A stretch of 35,841 nucleotides of DNA, taken from Bordetella parapertussis (GTDB taxonomy: Bacteria > Pseudomonadota > Gammaproteobacteria > Burkholderiales > SG8-39). Every line of letters begins with the position of its first letter. The first letter of the stretch is position 1. This document shows, one piece after another, positions 8,954 through 16,680 of the stretch. A program made the position numbers and the translations under genes. Below the pieces are notes generated by a model, which saw only the letters and a list, made by a program, of their open reading frames with translations, was not told where the DNA came from and searched no databases. The stretch spans positions 1-35,841 of the forward strand of contig CAMDRY010000003.1 of NCBI GenBank assembly GCA_945906975.1, in the 5' to 3' direction.

Positions 8954-9302
8954 ATCTTTCAGTGTACCCTGCCAAGACAATAATTAAGTAATGTAAAGCA
9001 AGAATTATAGATATTTTTTCTTGGGTTTTGTTTTTTCTGTGGCGCTGGCTGCTGGCACCGCTGTTGCGGCATGGGAGGCGCCACGCCCCGAATCCCGCAG
9101 CCTGCAGCCTGCACCTGGGTGTGATGCGCTATTGCGATGGCGGGAAGTTTGATTTTTGGCGGATATCGCAATCCGCGCGGACACGGATACTGAACGTGCG
9201 ATTGAATCTACGGAATAAAAAGCGCGAAATTTTGCAATGGAAGAACGCGCCAACGAGTAACGATTGGGCCGGCCTGAACCGGCGTGATGAGGGGAGAGTA
9301 GC
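8954..9302. other. Non-coding divergent gap, AT-rich at its left end
   Basis: About 350 bases separate two divergent genes. The part from roughly 8980 to 9045 is clearly AT-richer than its surroundings and contains the candidate promoter of the minus-strand gene. Open frames cross the rest, but none has a start with a ribosome binding site or a recognisable protein. The last 15 bases hold the GGGGAGAG ribosome binding site of the receiver gene. No RNA gene was recognised. Confidence 0.5.
9004..9009 (-). promoter_or_regulatory. Candidate -10 box of the helix-turn-helix gene
   Basis: A perfect TATAAT on the minus strand lies about 50 bases upstream of the ATG at 8953, inside an AT-rich stretch. 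No good -35 hexamer is found at the proper distance, so the call is tentative. Confidence 0.3.
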
Positions 9303-9773
9303 TTGAGCGGCGTTGACATGAGCGGTGCCAACATACTGTTGGGCGAGGGCAATCCGGATGATGCGGCGCTGACTTTGCAGGCGTTGCGCCAGAACGACGG
9401 CAAAATTGATCACCAGGTGTTTCACGTCGAAGACGGCATGCAGGCGGTGGAATTTATTTTTGGCACCGGTGCCTACGCCAATCGCGACACCATGAGCCGT
9501 ATCAAAGTCGTCCTGCTCGATTTGAAGCTTCCAATGCTCGACGGTCTGGATGTCTTGCGCCGCATCAAAGGCGATGAACGCACCCGTAGCATCCCGGTGG
9601 TCATGCTTGCCCCATCGGCTGAGGTGCGCGATATGCGTGACGCCTACGCGCTGGGTGCTAACGGTTATGTCGTCAAGCCGGTGGGCTTCACCGAATACAT
9701 GAAGCGGATCTCGGCGGTTTGCCTGTACTGGACGTCCCACAACCATTCCATCCTTCAATCGCCTGCGGCCTGA
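9303..9773 (+). CDS. Stand-alone receiver (REC) domain protein with altered conserved residues
   Basis: A 156-aa single-domain response regulator of the type found with histidine kinases and phytochromes (Rcp1/CheY-like, with the long insertion after the second strand). Phospho-acceptor D73 lies in VVLLDLKLPMLDG and the conserved lysine K125 in YVVKPVG. Two usual positions differ. The acidic pair normally written VEDNPDD reads GEGNPDD (E15-G16), losing one metal-binding acid, and the switch threonine of the fourth strand is alanine (A103 in VVMLAPS). There is no output domain. The TTG start at 9303 is chosen because GGGGAGAG lies five bases before it; an ATG at 9318 would start close to the first strand. 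The partner kinase is unknown. Confidence 0.88.
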   Translation: MSGVDMSGANILLGEGNPDDAALTLQALRQNDGKIDHQVFHVEDGMQAVEFIFGTGAYANRDTMSRIKVVLLDLKLPMLDGLDVLRRIKGDERTRSIPVVMLAPSAEVRDMRDAYALGANGYVVKPVGFTEYMKRISAVCLYWTSHNHSILQSPAA

Positions 9774-10081
9774 TTCGGTCACAAGGCCGGTTGCGGTCTG
9801 CGTATTCGTTTTATTCGCCTGAATCGCACCCACGGCGGTGGTAACGCGGCAATGTGGCCATGTGTCGGGAAGGCGCAAGAGATGCGTGCGCGCATTCGGC
9901 AAAACCGCATCGGACACGCGAAGCCGCAAATGCCACGGCAAGTTCGCGGCGGGTTGCGCCACCTTGCGCTACCATGGCGCGGCGTAGACATCTGGCCTAG
10001 TACGCGGCAATGAGTCCTGCTGGAAACGCCTGCCTCGCGCGGGTTTTCAGCCGATGAGCCAGCCACCCCCCGGCATTCGAC
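9774..10081. other. Non-coding gap without recognisable content
   Basis: This 308-base stretch lies between the receiver gene and the CxxC protein gene. Open frames exist on both strands, but they give arginine-rich, low-complexity translations without ribosome binding sites. No promoter, terminator hairpin, repeat or RNA gene was recognised. Confidence 0.45.
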
Positions 10082-10480
10082 ATGACCCCCATCAGCTTAA
10101 GCATCAGTTTCAAGGATTTGTTCGATCACATCGGCGATGCGCGCATGAAGTTCAGCAAGCGCGCCGAGGCGCTTTCAGGCCAGGACGTGGAGTTGCGCGG
10201 CTATCTTGCCGCCATGCACGCCAATCCCAAGCAGATCGTTCTTGCCGGTGAGGCCGGGGTCTGCCCCGACTGCGCCGAATCGCCGGTGCCGTTCATCGAC
10301 CTGCCCGCCTACGTGCCGCGCGGCGATTTGTTCGGCGCGCAAGCGGTGCGCCTCAAGGGCAGGCTCAAGTTTGGTTTTGAGATTGTGCCCGAGGGCTACG
10401 CCTCGTTCCTGCGCCTGGAAAACGCAGCCGTTTCGACCGGCCTTAATCCGGGATTTTTGCTTGCGGGCAAGCGCGCCTAA
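10082..10480 (+). CDS. Conserved-looking hypothetical protein with a CPDC motif
   Basis: A 132-aa protein of unknown function, not recognised as a member of a named family. It begins with an amphipathic stretch, then alternates short strand-like segments (VELRGYLAAM, QIVLAGEAG, AVRLKGRLKFGFEI, SFLRLENAAV) that would suit a small beta-barrel or OB-like fold. A single CPDC (about residues 60-63) could bind metal or act in redox chemistry. No signal peptide or membrane segment is seen. Codon choice matches the neighbours and the frame is the only sensible one here, so it is probably real. It precedes the hydantoinase operon on the same strand by about 240 bases, so a link is possible but unproven. 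No convincing ribosome binding site is visible. Confidence 0.6.
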   Translation: MTPISLSISFKDLFDHIGDARMKFSKRAEALSGQDVELRGYLAAMHANPKQIVLAGEAGVCPDCAESPVPFIDLPAYVPRGDLFGAQAVRLKGRLKFGFEIVPEGYASFLRLENAAVSTGLNPGFLLAGKRA

Positions 10481-10505
10481 AACGACCCGAAACGACCCGA
10501 AACGC
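10481..10505. repeat. Short tandem repeat AACGACCCGA
   Basis: Two exact 10-base copies (10481-10490 and 10491-10500) and the start of a third (AACG) directly follow the stop of the preceding gene. No function is evident. Confidence 0.6.
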
Positions 10506-10609
10506 GCTAAGCGTCCCTGGCCTCCCCGGGCCCTTTGGCGTGCTATGGCGCGTCACCTCGGCTCAGACATCGATGGGCCGGACGGTGCGCGCGGCCCGGT
10601 GCAAGATGA

Positions 10610-10630
10610 GCATTTCTTGACAAGAGATGC
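10610..10630. promoter_or_regulatory. Candidate operator: 21-bp near-palindrome upstream of hyuA
   Basis: GCATTTCTTG and CAAGAGATGC flank a central A at 10620; nine of ten positions pair. The palindrome overlaps the TTGACA hexamer at 10617-10622, so a dimeric repressor bound here would cover the -35 region. The CTTG-CAAG core is similar in style to operators of GntR/FCD and TetR regulators, but which protein binds is unknown. Confidence 0.45.
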
Positions 10631-10644
10631 GATTTGCATAGACC
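10617..10644 (+). promoter_or_regulatory. Candidate sigma70 promoter of the hydantoinase operon
   Basis: A perfect TTGACA (10617-10622) is followed after 16 bases by TAGACC (10639-10644), a weak -10 with three of six consensus bases. It lies about 70 bases before the GTG start of hyuA. A strong -35 with a poor -10 suits a regulated promoter. Confidence 0.4.
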
Positions 10645-10716
10645 ATAGCAACTAACCATTCAGTCCAATAACGGCGACCGTGCTCCTGCGCGGCCTGCCA
10701 ACCAGGGATTTCTAGC

Positions 10717-12828
10717 GTGCGTATCGGCTGTGACATTGGCGGCACTTTCACGGATGTTGTCGCCGAACGGGCGGACGGCATGCTGTATATCAACAAGACG
10801 TCGACCACGCCAGATGATCCGGGCCGGGCCGTGGTCGAGGCCATCCGTGAGATTTTGCGCATTACCGGTGTTGCCGCGAAGGAAGTGACCGAAATCGTTC
10901 ACGGCACCACAACGGCGTCGAACACGATTTTGCAAAAAGTCGGTGCGCGCACCGGCGTGCTGACAACGCGCGGCTTTCGCGACGTGCTCGAGATCGGCCG
11001 CATTCGCACGCCAACGATGTTTGACCTGGGCTGGTCAAAGCCCGAGCCGCTGTCGCCGCGGCGTTATCGTTGCGAGATCGACGAGCGCATTGCCGCCGAC
11101 GGCTCGGTGGTGCGTGCGCTGGATCCGCAACAGGTGCGCCAGGTGGCGGCGTTTTTCGTCGCCGAAGGCGTCCAGGCGGTGGCGATCTGCTTTCTGAACA
11201 GTTACGCCAATCCGGTGCATGAGCTCGCCGCCAAGCTGATCCTCGAAGCGGAGTTTCCGCAGTTGCTGGTCACCGCGTCCTGCGAAGTGCTGCCCGAGAT
11301 GAAAGAGTACGAGCGCACCAGCACCACCGTGGTCAATGCCTATATTTTGCCGGCCATGCGCGCCTATCTGGCTAATTTGCGACGCGATCTCACCGCAATC
11401 GGCATTACCGCGCCTATCCAGGTCATGGCCTCAAACGGCGGCATGATGGGTATCGCCGCAGCCAGCGGCAAGCCGGTTTTCGCCGTGTCTTCAGGCCCCG
11501 CCGGCGGGGTGACCGGATCAGCCCACCTTGGCCGCGTAACCGGCGATACCGACCTGATTGTGTTTGATATGGGAGGCACCACGGCCAAAGCCTCCATCAT
11601 CGAGGCCGGCCTGCCTTCGCTGACCAACGAATATGAGTTTCGCGATGGCATCTCCTCGCCAAGCCGTTTCGTCAAGGGCGGCGGCTATGTGCTCAAGGTG
11701 CCGGCAATTGACATCGCCGAGGTTGGTGCGGGCGGCGGATCGGTGGCCGCGATCGATGCGGGCGGCCTGTTGTTGGTCGGGCCAGAGTCGGTGGGTGCGC
11801 ATCCGGGTCCGGCCTGTTACCAGCTGGGCAACGAGCGCCCGACCGTCACCGACGCCAATATGGTGCTCGGCCTGCTCAATCCGTACGCGCTTGCCGGCGG
11901 AAGCCTGAAAGTCGATCCGCAGCTGTCAAACAAGGCTATAGAACGGCACATCGCATCCGGGCTGGGTTTGTCCCTGCTCGATGCGGCGCACGGCATTCGC
12001 CATGTCGCCAACGTTAATATGGCGCGGGCCATCCGTGCGGTGACGGTCGAGCGCGGGCGCGACCCGCGCGACATGACGCTGATCGCTTTTGGCGGCGGCG
12101 GGCCGGTGCACGCGGTGGATGTGGCGCGTTTGCTGGGTATCCGGCGGGTCATTGCGCCGGTGATGGCCGGTGTGTTTTGCTCGGCCGGGATGCTGGCAGC
12201 CGATGCCGGCCACGATTTTCTGCGCTCGGTGTTGCGCCGGATGGAGGGCTGCGATCCGGTGGCGCTGGAGGCGGTGGCCGAATCCTTGCGCCGCCAGGGG
12301 CTGGTGTCGCTGGCCGCCGAGGGTTATCCGGAGCACACCGTGACCTTCACGCTCAAGATCGACCTGCGCTATGTCGGGCAGTCGTCCGAACTGACCGTGC
12401 CGCTGCGCGCGGAACGCTTCGATGCGCCGGCGCTCGATGCGCTCAAGGCCGACTTCCAGCGCGCCTACCGCGAGACCTTCGGCTACGCCAATGACGAGCC
12501 CTTGGAACTGGTGAACCTGCGCTTGTCGGCGCGGGGCCGGCGCGAACAGCGCCTTGATTTTGCGCGCATACGCATGGGCGGGACGGCGCTCGCGGCGGCG
12601 ACCGGCAGCCGGATGGTGAGTTTTTCACGCAACCAGGCGCCGGTGAAAACGCCGGTGCTGGCGCGTGCCGACATGCCGCTGACGCCGACGCCCGGACCGA
12701 TGATCGTCGAGTCGTATGACACCACGGTGATCGTGCCGCCCGATGTGCTGGCGCGCGCCGATGCGGTGGGCAACATCATCCTTGATTTGCAAGGCACCGC
12801 CCCCGATGCAAAGGAGGTCACAGCATGA
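10717..12828 (+). CDS. hyuA: Hydantoinase/oxoprolinase family protein, subunit A
   Basis: A cytosolic 703-aa subunit of an ATP-dependent cyclic-amide hydrolase (N-methylhydantoinase, 5-oxoprolinase and acetophenone carboxylase superfamily). ATP-binding motifs of the actin-like fold are seen at the N-terminus (CDIGGTFTDVV, 5-15), then VHGTTTASNT (61-70), SSGPAGGV (258-265), FDMGGTTAK (283-291), the VGAGGGSVAAID loop and the C-terminal GGGGPVHA. The Hydant_A_N and Hydantoinase_A domains are complete. The start is a GTG with a modest AGGGAT about ten bases before it; no ATG fits as well. The stop overlaps the start of subunit B (ATGA), indicating a coupled pair. Known members split hydantoins, 5-oxoproline or N-methylhydantoin, or carboxylate ketones; the substrate here is not fixed. 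Confidence 0.93.
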   Translation: MRIGCDIGGTFTDVVAERADGMLYINKTSTTPDDPGRAVVEAIREILRITGVAAKEVTEIVHGTTTASNTILQKVGARTGVLTTRGFRDVLEIGRIRTPTMFDLGWSKPEPLSPRRYRCEIDERIAADGSVVRALDPQQVRQVAAFFVAEGVQAVAICFLNSYANPVHELAAKLILEAEFPQLLVTASCEVLPEMKEYERTSTTVVNAYILPAMRAYLANLRRDLTAIGITAPIQVMASNGGMMGIAAASGKPVFAVSSGPAGGVTGSAHLGRVTGDTDLIVFDMGGTTAKASIIEAGLPSLTNEYEFRDGISSPSRFVKGGGYVLKVPAIDIAEVGAGGGSVAAIDAGGLLLVGPESVGAHPGPACYQLGNERPTVTDANMVLGLLNPYALAGGSLKVDPQLSNKAIERHIASGLGLSLLDAAHGIRHVANVNMARAIRAVTVERGRDPRDMTLIAFGGGGPVHAVDVARLLGIRRVIAPVMAGVFCSAGMLAADAGHDFLRSVLRRMEGCDPVALEAVAESLRRQGLVSLAAEGYPEHTVTFTLKIDLRYVGQSSELTVPLRAERFDAPALDALKADFQRAYRETFGYANDEPLELVNLRLSARGRREQRLDFARIRMGGTALAAATGSRMVSFSRNQAPVKTPVLARADMPLTPTPGPMIVESYDTTVIVPPDVLARADAVGNIILDLQGTAPDAKEVTA

Positions 12829-14591
12829 ACGCACCGGCACCGGTCGGCATTCGCTCCGGGCTCGACCCGATCACCTTTGCCGTGGTCAAGAATGCGATGG
12901 ACTCCATCGCCGACGAGGTTGCCTATACGGTGCTGCGCACCGCGCGTTCGGAGATCGTCAAGGACGTGATGGACTACTCGGCGGCGATCTGCGACCGGCA
13001 CGGCCGCATGGTGGTGCAGGCCAAGACCATCGCGCTTCATCTGGGGGCGATACCCGAGGCAATGGCCTCGATGCTGTTGCTCTATGGCGAGGATCTCGCG
13101 CCCGGTGATGCGGTGATCCTCAATGACCCGTACCAGGGGGGCATGCACCTGCCCGACATCTTCATGTTCGTGCCGTTCTTTTACGAGGGCGGGCTCGAGG
13201 GTTTTTGCGTGGTGATCTGCCACCACACCGATGTCGGCGGACGTGTTCCCGGGTCCAATGCCAGTGACTCGACTGAAATTTTCCAGGAGGGCCTGCGTAT
13301 TCCGGTGGTGAAGTTGTACGAGAAGGGGCGTATGAACGACATGCTTGAGCGCCTCATCGGCCTGAATGTGCGCCTTCCCGACCGGGTGCTGGGCGACCTG
13401 CGGGCGCAGTACGCCGGTGCGCAGGTGGGCGTGCGCGAACTGGGCAAGCTGTTTGCGCGCTATGGCCGGGACGCCACGCGGGTCTACCTCGAGGAAATGC
13501 TCGATTACGCCGAGCGCCTGACGCGCGCCGAGATCCGCGGCTGGCCCAAGGGCACCTTTCGCTTTACCGATTACATTGATGACGACGGCTTGTCGCCCGA
13601 TCCGATCAAGATCAACGTCGCGATCACCGTGCATGAGGACAGGGTGAGCGTCGATTACACCGGTTCCGCGGCGCAGGTGAAGGCGGCGATCAACTCGACG
13701 CTGTCTTACACGCAGTCATGCACCTACCTGTCGGTGCGTTGTGCGCTCAAGGGCGATGTGCCCAACAACGCCGGCGTGTTCCGGGCGATTGAAGTTGTCG
13801 TGCCCGAGGGTTGCGTGCTCAATCCGCGCGAGCCGGCGGCGGTCGCGGCGCGCGCCCTCACCGGTTACCGTGTGTTTGACGCCATGCTGGGTGCGCTTGC
13901 GCAGATCGTGCCCGATCGCATTCCGGCCGCCGGCGAGGGCGGCAACACAGTGGTCTGCCTGTCCGGGCGCAAGCCCAATCCGGATGGCAGCGCATCGCCG
14001 TTTATTATTGTCGACATGATCTGCGGCGCCTGGGGTGCGCGCCCCGCGGCCGATGGCATAGAGGCCATCACCAACGCCTCGCAGAATCTTTCGAACACGC
14101 CGGTGGAGACGATGGAAGCGCAGCATCCGGTGCGCGTGGAGGCTTATGAACTGGTTGCCGATACCTGCGGCGCCGGAACCTGGCGCGGCGGGCTGGGCAT
14201 ACGGCGCAGCTACCGTTTGCTGGCCGATGAGGCTTTCATGCAGCTGCGCGCGGATCGCATCAAGTTTTCCCCCTACGGGCTCGAAGGTGGCGAGGCGGCG
14301 GCGCCGGCAAGCAACCTGCTCGGCGAGCCGGGTGCGCAAAAAGCCCTTCCGGGCAAGGTTACAATGTGGCTCAAGAAAAATGAGCTCATTACGCATACGC
14401 AGCCCGGCGGTGGCGGTTTCGGTGAACCATGGCAACGCGAACCGGCACGGGTTGCGCGCGATGTCTGGAACGGCAAGATCTCGTCCGCATTTGCGCGGGC
14501 GCGTCACGGCGTGGTGGTGGATCAGGCGAGCGGTGTTCTTGACGAGGCTGCGACGCGTGCGTTGCGCGCCGGCGGGAACGGCGCGGCATGA
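12825..14591 (+). CDS. hyuB: Hydantoinase/oxoprolinase family protein, subunit B
   Basis: The 588-aa partner of HyuA, covered end to end by the Hydantoinase_B family. Typical blocks are DPITFAVVKNAMDSIADEV at the N-terminus, LNDPYQGGMHLPDIF, the histidine-rich VICHHTDVGGRVPGS, GEGGNTVV, and the C-terminal HTQPGGGGFGEP. The ATG overlaps the hyuA stop by four bases and has a strong ribosome binding site (AAAGGAGGTC), so the two subunits should be made in equal amounts. The B subunit carries out the carbonyl or ring-hydrolysis half of the reaction with the phosphorylated substrate from A. The subunits are separate, as in bacterial N-methylhydantoinase, rather than fused as in eukaryotic oxoprolinase. 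Confidence 0.93.
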   Translation: MNAPAPVGIRSGLDPITFAVVKNAMDSIADEVAYTVLRTARSEIVKDVMDYSAAICDRHGRMVVQAKTIALHLGAIPEAMASMLLLYGEDLAPGDAVILNDPYQGGMHLPDIFMFVPFFYEGGLEGFCVVICHHTDVGGRVPGSNASDSTEIFQEGLRIPVVKLYEKGRMNDMLERLIGLNVRLPDRVLGDLRAQYAGAQVGVRELGKLFARYGRDATRVYLEEMLDYAERLTRAEIRGWPKGTFRFTDYIDDDGLSPDPIKINVAITVHEDRVSVDYTGSAAQVKAAINSTLSYTQSCTYLSVRCALKGDVPNNAGVFRAIEVVVPEGCVLNPREPAAVAARALTGYRVFDAMLGALAQIVPDRIPAAGEGGNTVVCLSGRKPNPDGSASPFIIVDMICGAWGARPAADGIEAITNASQNLSNTPVETMEAQHPVRVEAYELVADTCGAGTWRGGLGIRRSYRLLADEAFMQLRADRIKFSPYGLEGGEAAAPASNLLGEPGAQKALPGKVTMWLKKNELITHTQPGGGGFGEPWQREPARVARDVWNGKISSAFARARHGVVVDQASGVLDEAATRALRAGGNGAA

Positions 14592-14640
14592 AAGTTGCAT
14601 GAAACTGTGATGAAAACACGTATGACCGGCAGCGCAGAAC

Positions 14641-14654
14641 GCATGCCGGCATGC
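14641..14654. promoter_or_regulatory. Perfect 14-bp palindrome upstream of the first binding-protein gene
   Basis: GCATGCC and GGCATGC form a perfect palindrome in the 102-base gap between hyuB and the binding-protein gene. It is followed at once by AT-rich sequence (ATATATATTTC) that could hold a -10 box. It may be an operator or internal-promoter element; it has no loop, so a terminator is unlikely. Confidence 0.35.
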
Positions 14655-14693
14655 ATATATATTTCTTTGGCATTCACTTATTGGGGGGTCGTA

Positions 14694-15704
14694 ATGAAGC
14701 GTACCGGATCAGGTTTGTTCAGGACTTTGTTGTCAGTGGCTCTGGCCGCCGCGTTGTCGGTTGCTGCGCCGGGCGCCAGTGCGCAGGCGCCCGAGAAAAT
14801 CACCGTCAGGCTCGATTTCACGCCATGGGGCATCCAGGCCGCGCTGCACCTGGCCAAGAGCAAGGGCTGGTTCGCCGAGCAAGGCCTGGATGTGACCATA
14901 GAAGATGGCACCGGAACCCTGCCTGGCATCCAGCTGGTCGGTGCCGGCAAGATCGAGGTGGCGGCGGTGCAACTGGGGCCGATGGCGCTGGCGCGTGAAA
15001 ATGGGCTGCCGGTGGTCGGCATCGCCGGTTTTGCACGGCGCGGAGACCTCGCGGTCATGGTCGATGCGGCGACCGGTCCCAAGAGTTTCAAGGAACTCGC
15101 CGGTAAAAAGTTTGTGTCCTTTACCGGCAGCCCCTGGGTGCCGTTCATCAAAAGTTTTGCCAAAGGCGCCGGCCTGAGCGAGGCCGACTTCGCCGTCACC
15201 ATGGTGGCGCCGCCGGCAATGGTTTCGACCTATGCTTCGGGCAATGCCGACGGCTTCCTGTCGATGGCGCCTTTTGGCGTGCCACTGGTCGCCAAATCAC
15301 GGCCGTCGCGCGCGCTGCTCGCCGGTGATGCCGGCATTGTGTTTCCCAGCTTCGGCCTGGTGTCGAACGAGGAAACGATCAAAAAACGCCCGGCGGTGCT
15401 CAAAAAACTGGTGCAGGTCAACATCCGCGCCTGGGACTACATCTACCAGAGCCCGGCCAATCTCGAGGAAGGCGTCAAGGCGATCATCAGCGAACGGCCG
15501 CAGGCCAAGCTTGACCCCGATCTGCTGCGCGGCCAGATCGTGGCTTACCGTGAATTTTTCGACACGCCCAACACCAAGGGCAAGCGCACCGGCTGGCAGT
15601 CGGAGGCCGACTGGGCCGCCGCGATCAAGTCGATGGAAGCCGCCGGCGCCATCAAGCCGGGCCGCAAGCCGTCCGACTATTACACCAACCAGTTTGTCGA
15701 CTGA
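14694..15704 (+). CDS. ABC transporter substrate-binding protein (NMT1/THI5-like), system 1
   Basis: A periplasmic binding protein of 336 aa. The ATG at 14694 is chosen because a GGGGGG ribosome binding site lies six bases before it and it opens directly into a signal peptide: basic MKRTGSGLFR, hydrophobic LLSVALAAALSVAA, cleavage after GASAQA. The open frame extends 33 codons further upstream without a good start. The mature part follows the NMT1/SsuA pattern: ITVRLDFTPWG, IQAALHLAKSKGWF, a QLVGAGKIEVAAVQLG block and a Trp/Tyr-rich C-terminus. This family delivers thiamine precursors, alkanesulfonates, phthalate or heterocycles to SsuBC-type permeases. The neighbouring hydantoinase and Mo-hydroxylase genes suggest a heterocyclic substrate. 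It is colinear with the second binding protein at 24413. Confidence 0.92.
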   Translation: MKRTGSGLFRTLLSVALAAALSVAAPGASAQAPEKITVRLDFTPWGIQAALHLAKSKGWFAEQGLDVTIEDGTGTLPGIQLVGAGKIEVAAVQLGPMALARENGLPVVGIAGFARRGDLAVMVDAATGPKSFKELAGKKFVSFTGSPWVPFIKSFAKGAGLSEADFAVTMVAPPAMVSTYASGNADGFLSMAPFGVPLVAKSRPSRALLAGDAGIVFPSFGLVSNEETIKKRPAVLKKLVQVNIRAWDYIYQSPANLEEGVKAIISERPQAKLDPDLLRGQIVAYREFFDTPNTKGKRTGWQSEADWAAAIKSMEAAGAIKPGRKPSDYYTNQFVD

Positions 15705-15738
15705 GCGGGCGCGAAGAGCAAGCGCAAAGACAATATTC

Positions 15739-15771
15739 AGACAACATCCTAATAACATCCAGATAACATCT
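15739..15771. repeat. Three tandem 11-bp imperfect repeats
   Basis: AGACAACATCC, TAATAACATCC and AGATAACATCT lie head to tail between the binding-protein stop and the terminator. All share the AACATC core. The 11-base period is close to one helical turn, so a regulator could bind the same face repeatedly. The function is not known. Confidence 0.5.
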
Positions 15772-15809
15772 GCGTAAAAACGCCACACCGATGGCGATGG
15801 CTTTGAGAT

Positions 15810-15843
15810 CGAGGGGGTGCACGCCGCATCCCCTCGTTTCTTG
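15810..15843 (+). terminator. Intrinsic terminator or attenuator after the binding-protein gene
   Basis: An 11-bp stem (CGAGGGGGTGC, 15810-15820, with GCATCCCCTCG, 15826-15836, one G-U pair) has a five-base loop (ACGCC) and is followed by TTTCTT. It stands about 105 bases after the binding-protein stop and 50 before the ATPase start, so it probably limits read-through and keeps the binding protein in excess over the membrane parts. Confidence 0.7.
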
Positions 15844-15894
15844 GCTTGTCGCCGGCGCAGATGCCGCAGCCGAAGCTCCATGACATAACGAAAC

Positions 15895-16680
15895 ATGGCA
15901 ACCCCCGAAAAATACATAAACATCGACCGGCTCGAAAAAACCTACGCCTCGCCGCGCGGCCCGGTCAAGGCGCTCGAGGCGATCTCGCTCGATATCGCGC
16001 AGCACGAGTTCGTCAGCGTTCTGGGCCCCAGCGGGTGCGGCAAGAGCACGCTGCTCAAATGCCTCGCCGCGCTGGAGGGCATTTCCGGCGGCTCGATATC
16101 GATAGGCGGCGTTCCGGTCGCCGGTCCGCCCGAGAACATGGGCATCGTGTTCCAGCGTGATGTGCTGCTCGACTGGCGGACGGTTCTGGACAACGTGCTG
16201 ATCACCGCGGAGTTTCGTGACCTGCCGCGCGCCTCCTATGTGGCGCGGGCGATGCAACTGTTAAAGCTCTTTGGCCTTGAGGAATTCGCCAACCGTTTTC
16301 CGTGGGAGTTGTCGGGAGGCATGCGCCAGCGTGCGTCGATCTGCCGCGCCCTGCTGGTTGACCCCGAACTGCTGCTGATGGACGAACCCTTTGGTGCACT
16401 TGATGCGATGACCCGCGATGAGCTCAATTTGGAGCTGCAGCGTATGTGGACCGAGACGCGCAAGACGGTGCTCTTTATCACGCACTCGATCACCGAGGCG
16501 GTCTACCTGTCCGACCGCGTGGTGATGATGTCGCGCAACCCCGGCCGGATTGCCGAGATCATCAGCATCGATTTGCCGCGCCCGCGCGCGCTGTCGGTGC
16601 GTGAAACGCCCGAGTTCGGGCGCTACACGGCGCATATCCGCGAAATATTCACGGCAATGGGGATTCTCAAGGATGGCTGA
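15895..16680 (+). CDS. ABC transporter ATP-binding protein (SsuB/TauB-like), system 1
   Basis: The 261-aa cytosolic nucleotide-binding subunit. It shows Walker A GPSGCGKST (44-52), Q-loop VFQRD (85-89), signature LSGGM (139-143), Walker B LLLMDEP (159-165) with the usual FGALDAMTRDELN extension, and the switch histidine in FITHSI. The pattern matches the nitrate/sulfonate/taurine/bicarbonate ATPase group, which works with an NMT1-type binding protein and a two-copy permease. The ATG has no clear ribosome binding site, and the gene lies just after a terminator, so expression should be lower than that of the binding protein. Its stop overlaps the permease start by eight bases. Confidence 0.95.
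   Translation: MATPEKYINIDRLEKTYASPRGPVKALEAISLDIAQHEFVSVLGPSGCGKSTLLKCLAALEGISGGSISIGGVPVAGPPENMGIVFQRDVLLDWRTVLDNVLITAEFRDLPRASYVARAMQLLKLFGLEEFANRFPWELSGGMRQRASICRALLVDPELLLMDEPFGALDAMTRDELNLELQRMWTETRKTVLFITHSITEAVYLSDRVVMMSRNPGRIAEIISIDLPRPRALSVRETPEFGRYTAHIREIFTAMGILKDG

Noticed and set aside
9028..9306. A small plus-strand gene in the gap before the receiver gene
   Set aside because: The translation looks random, there is no ribosome binding site, and its end overlaps the receiver start.
14595..14693. An N-terminal extension of binding protein 1
   Set aside because: The ATG at 14694 follows a GGGGGG ribosome binding site and starts a normal signal peptide; the upstream 33 codons do not.
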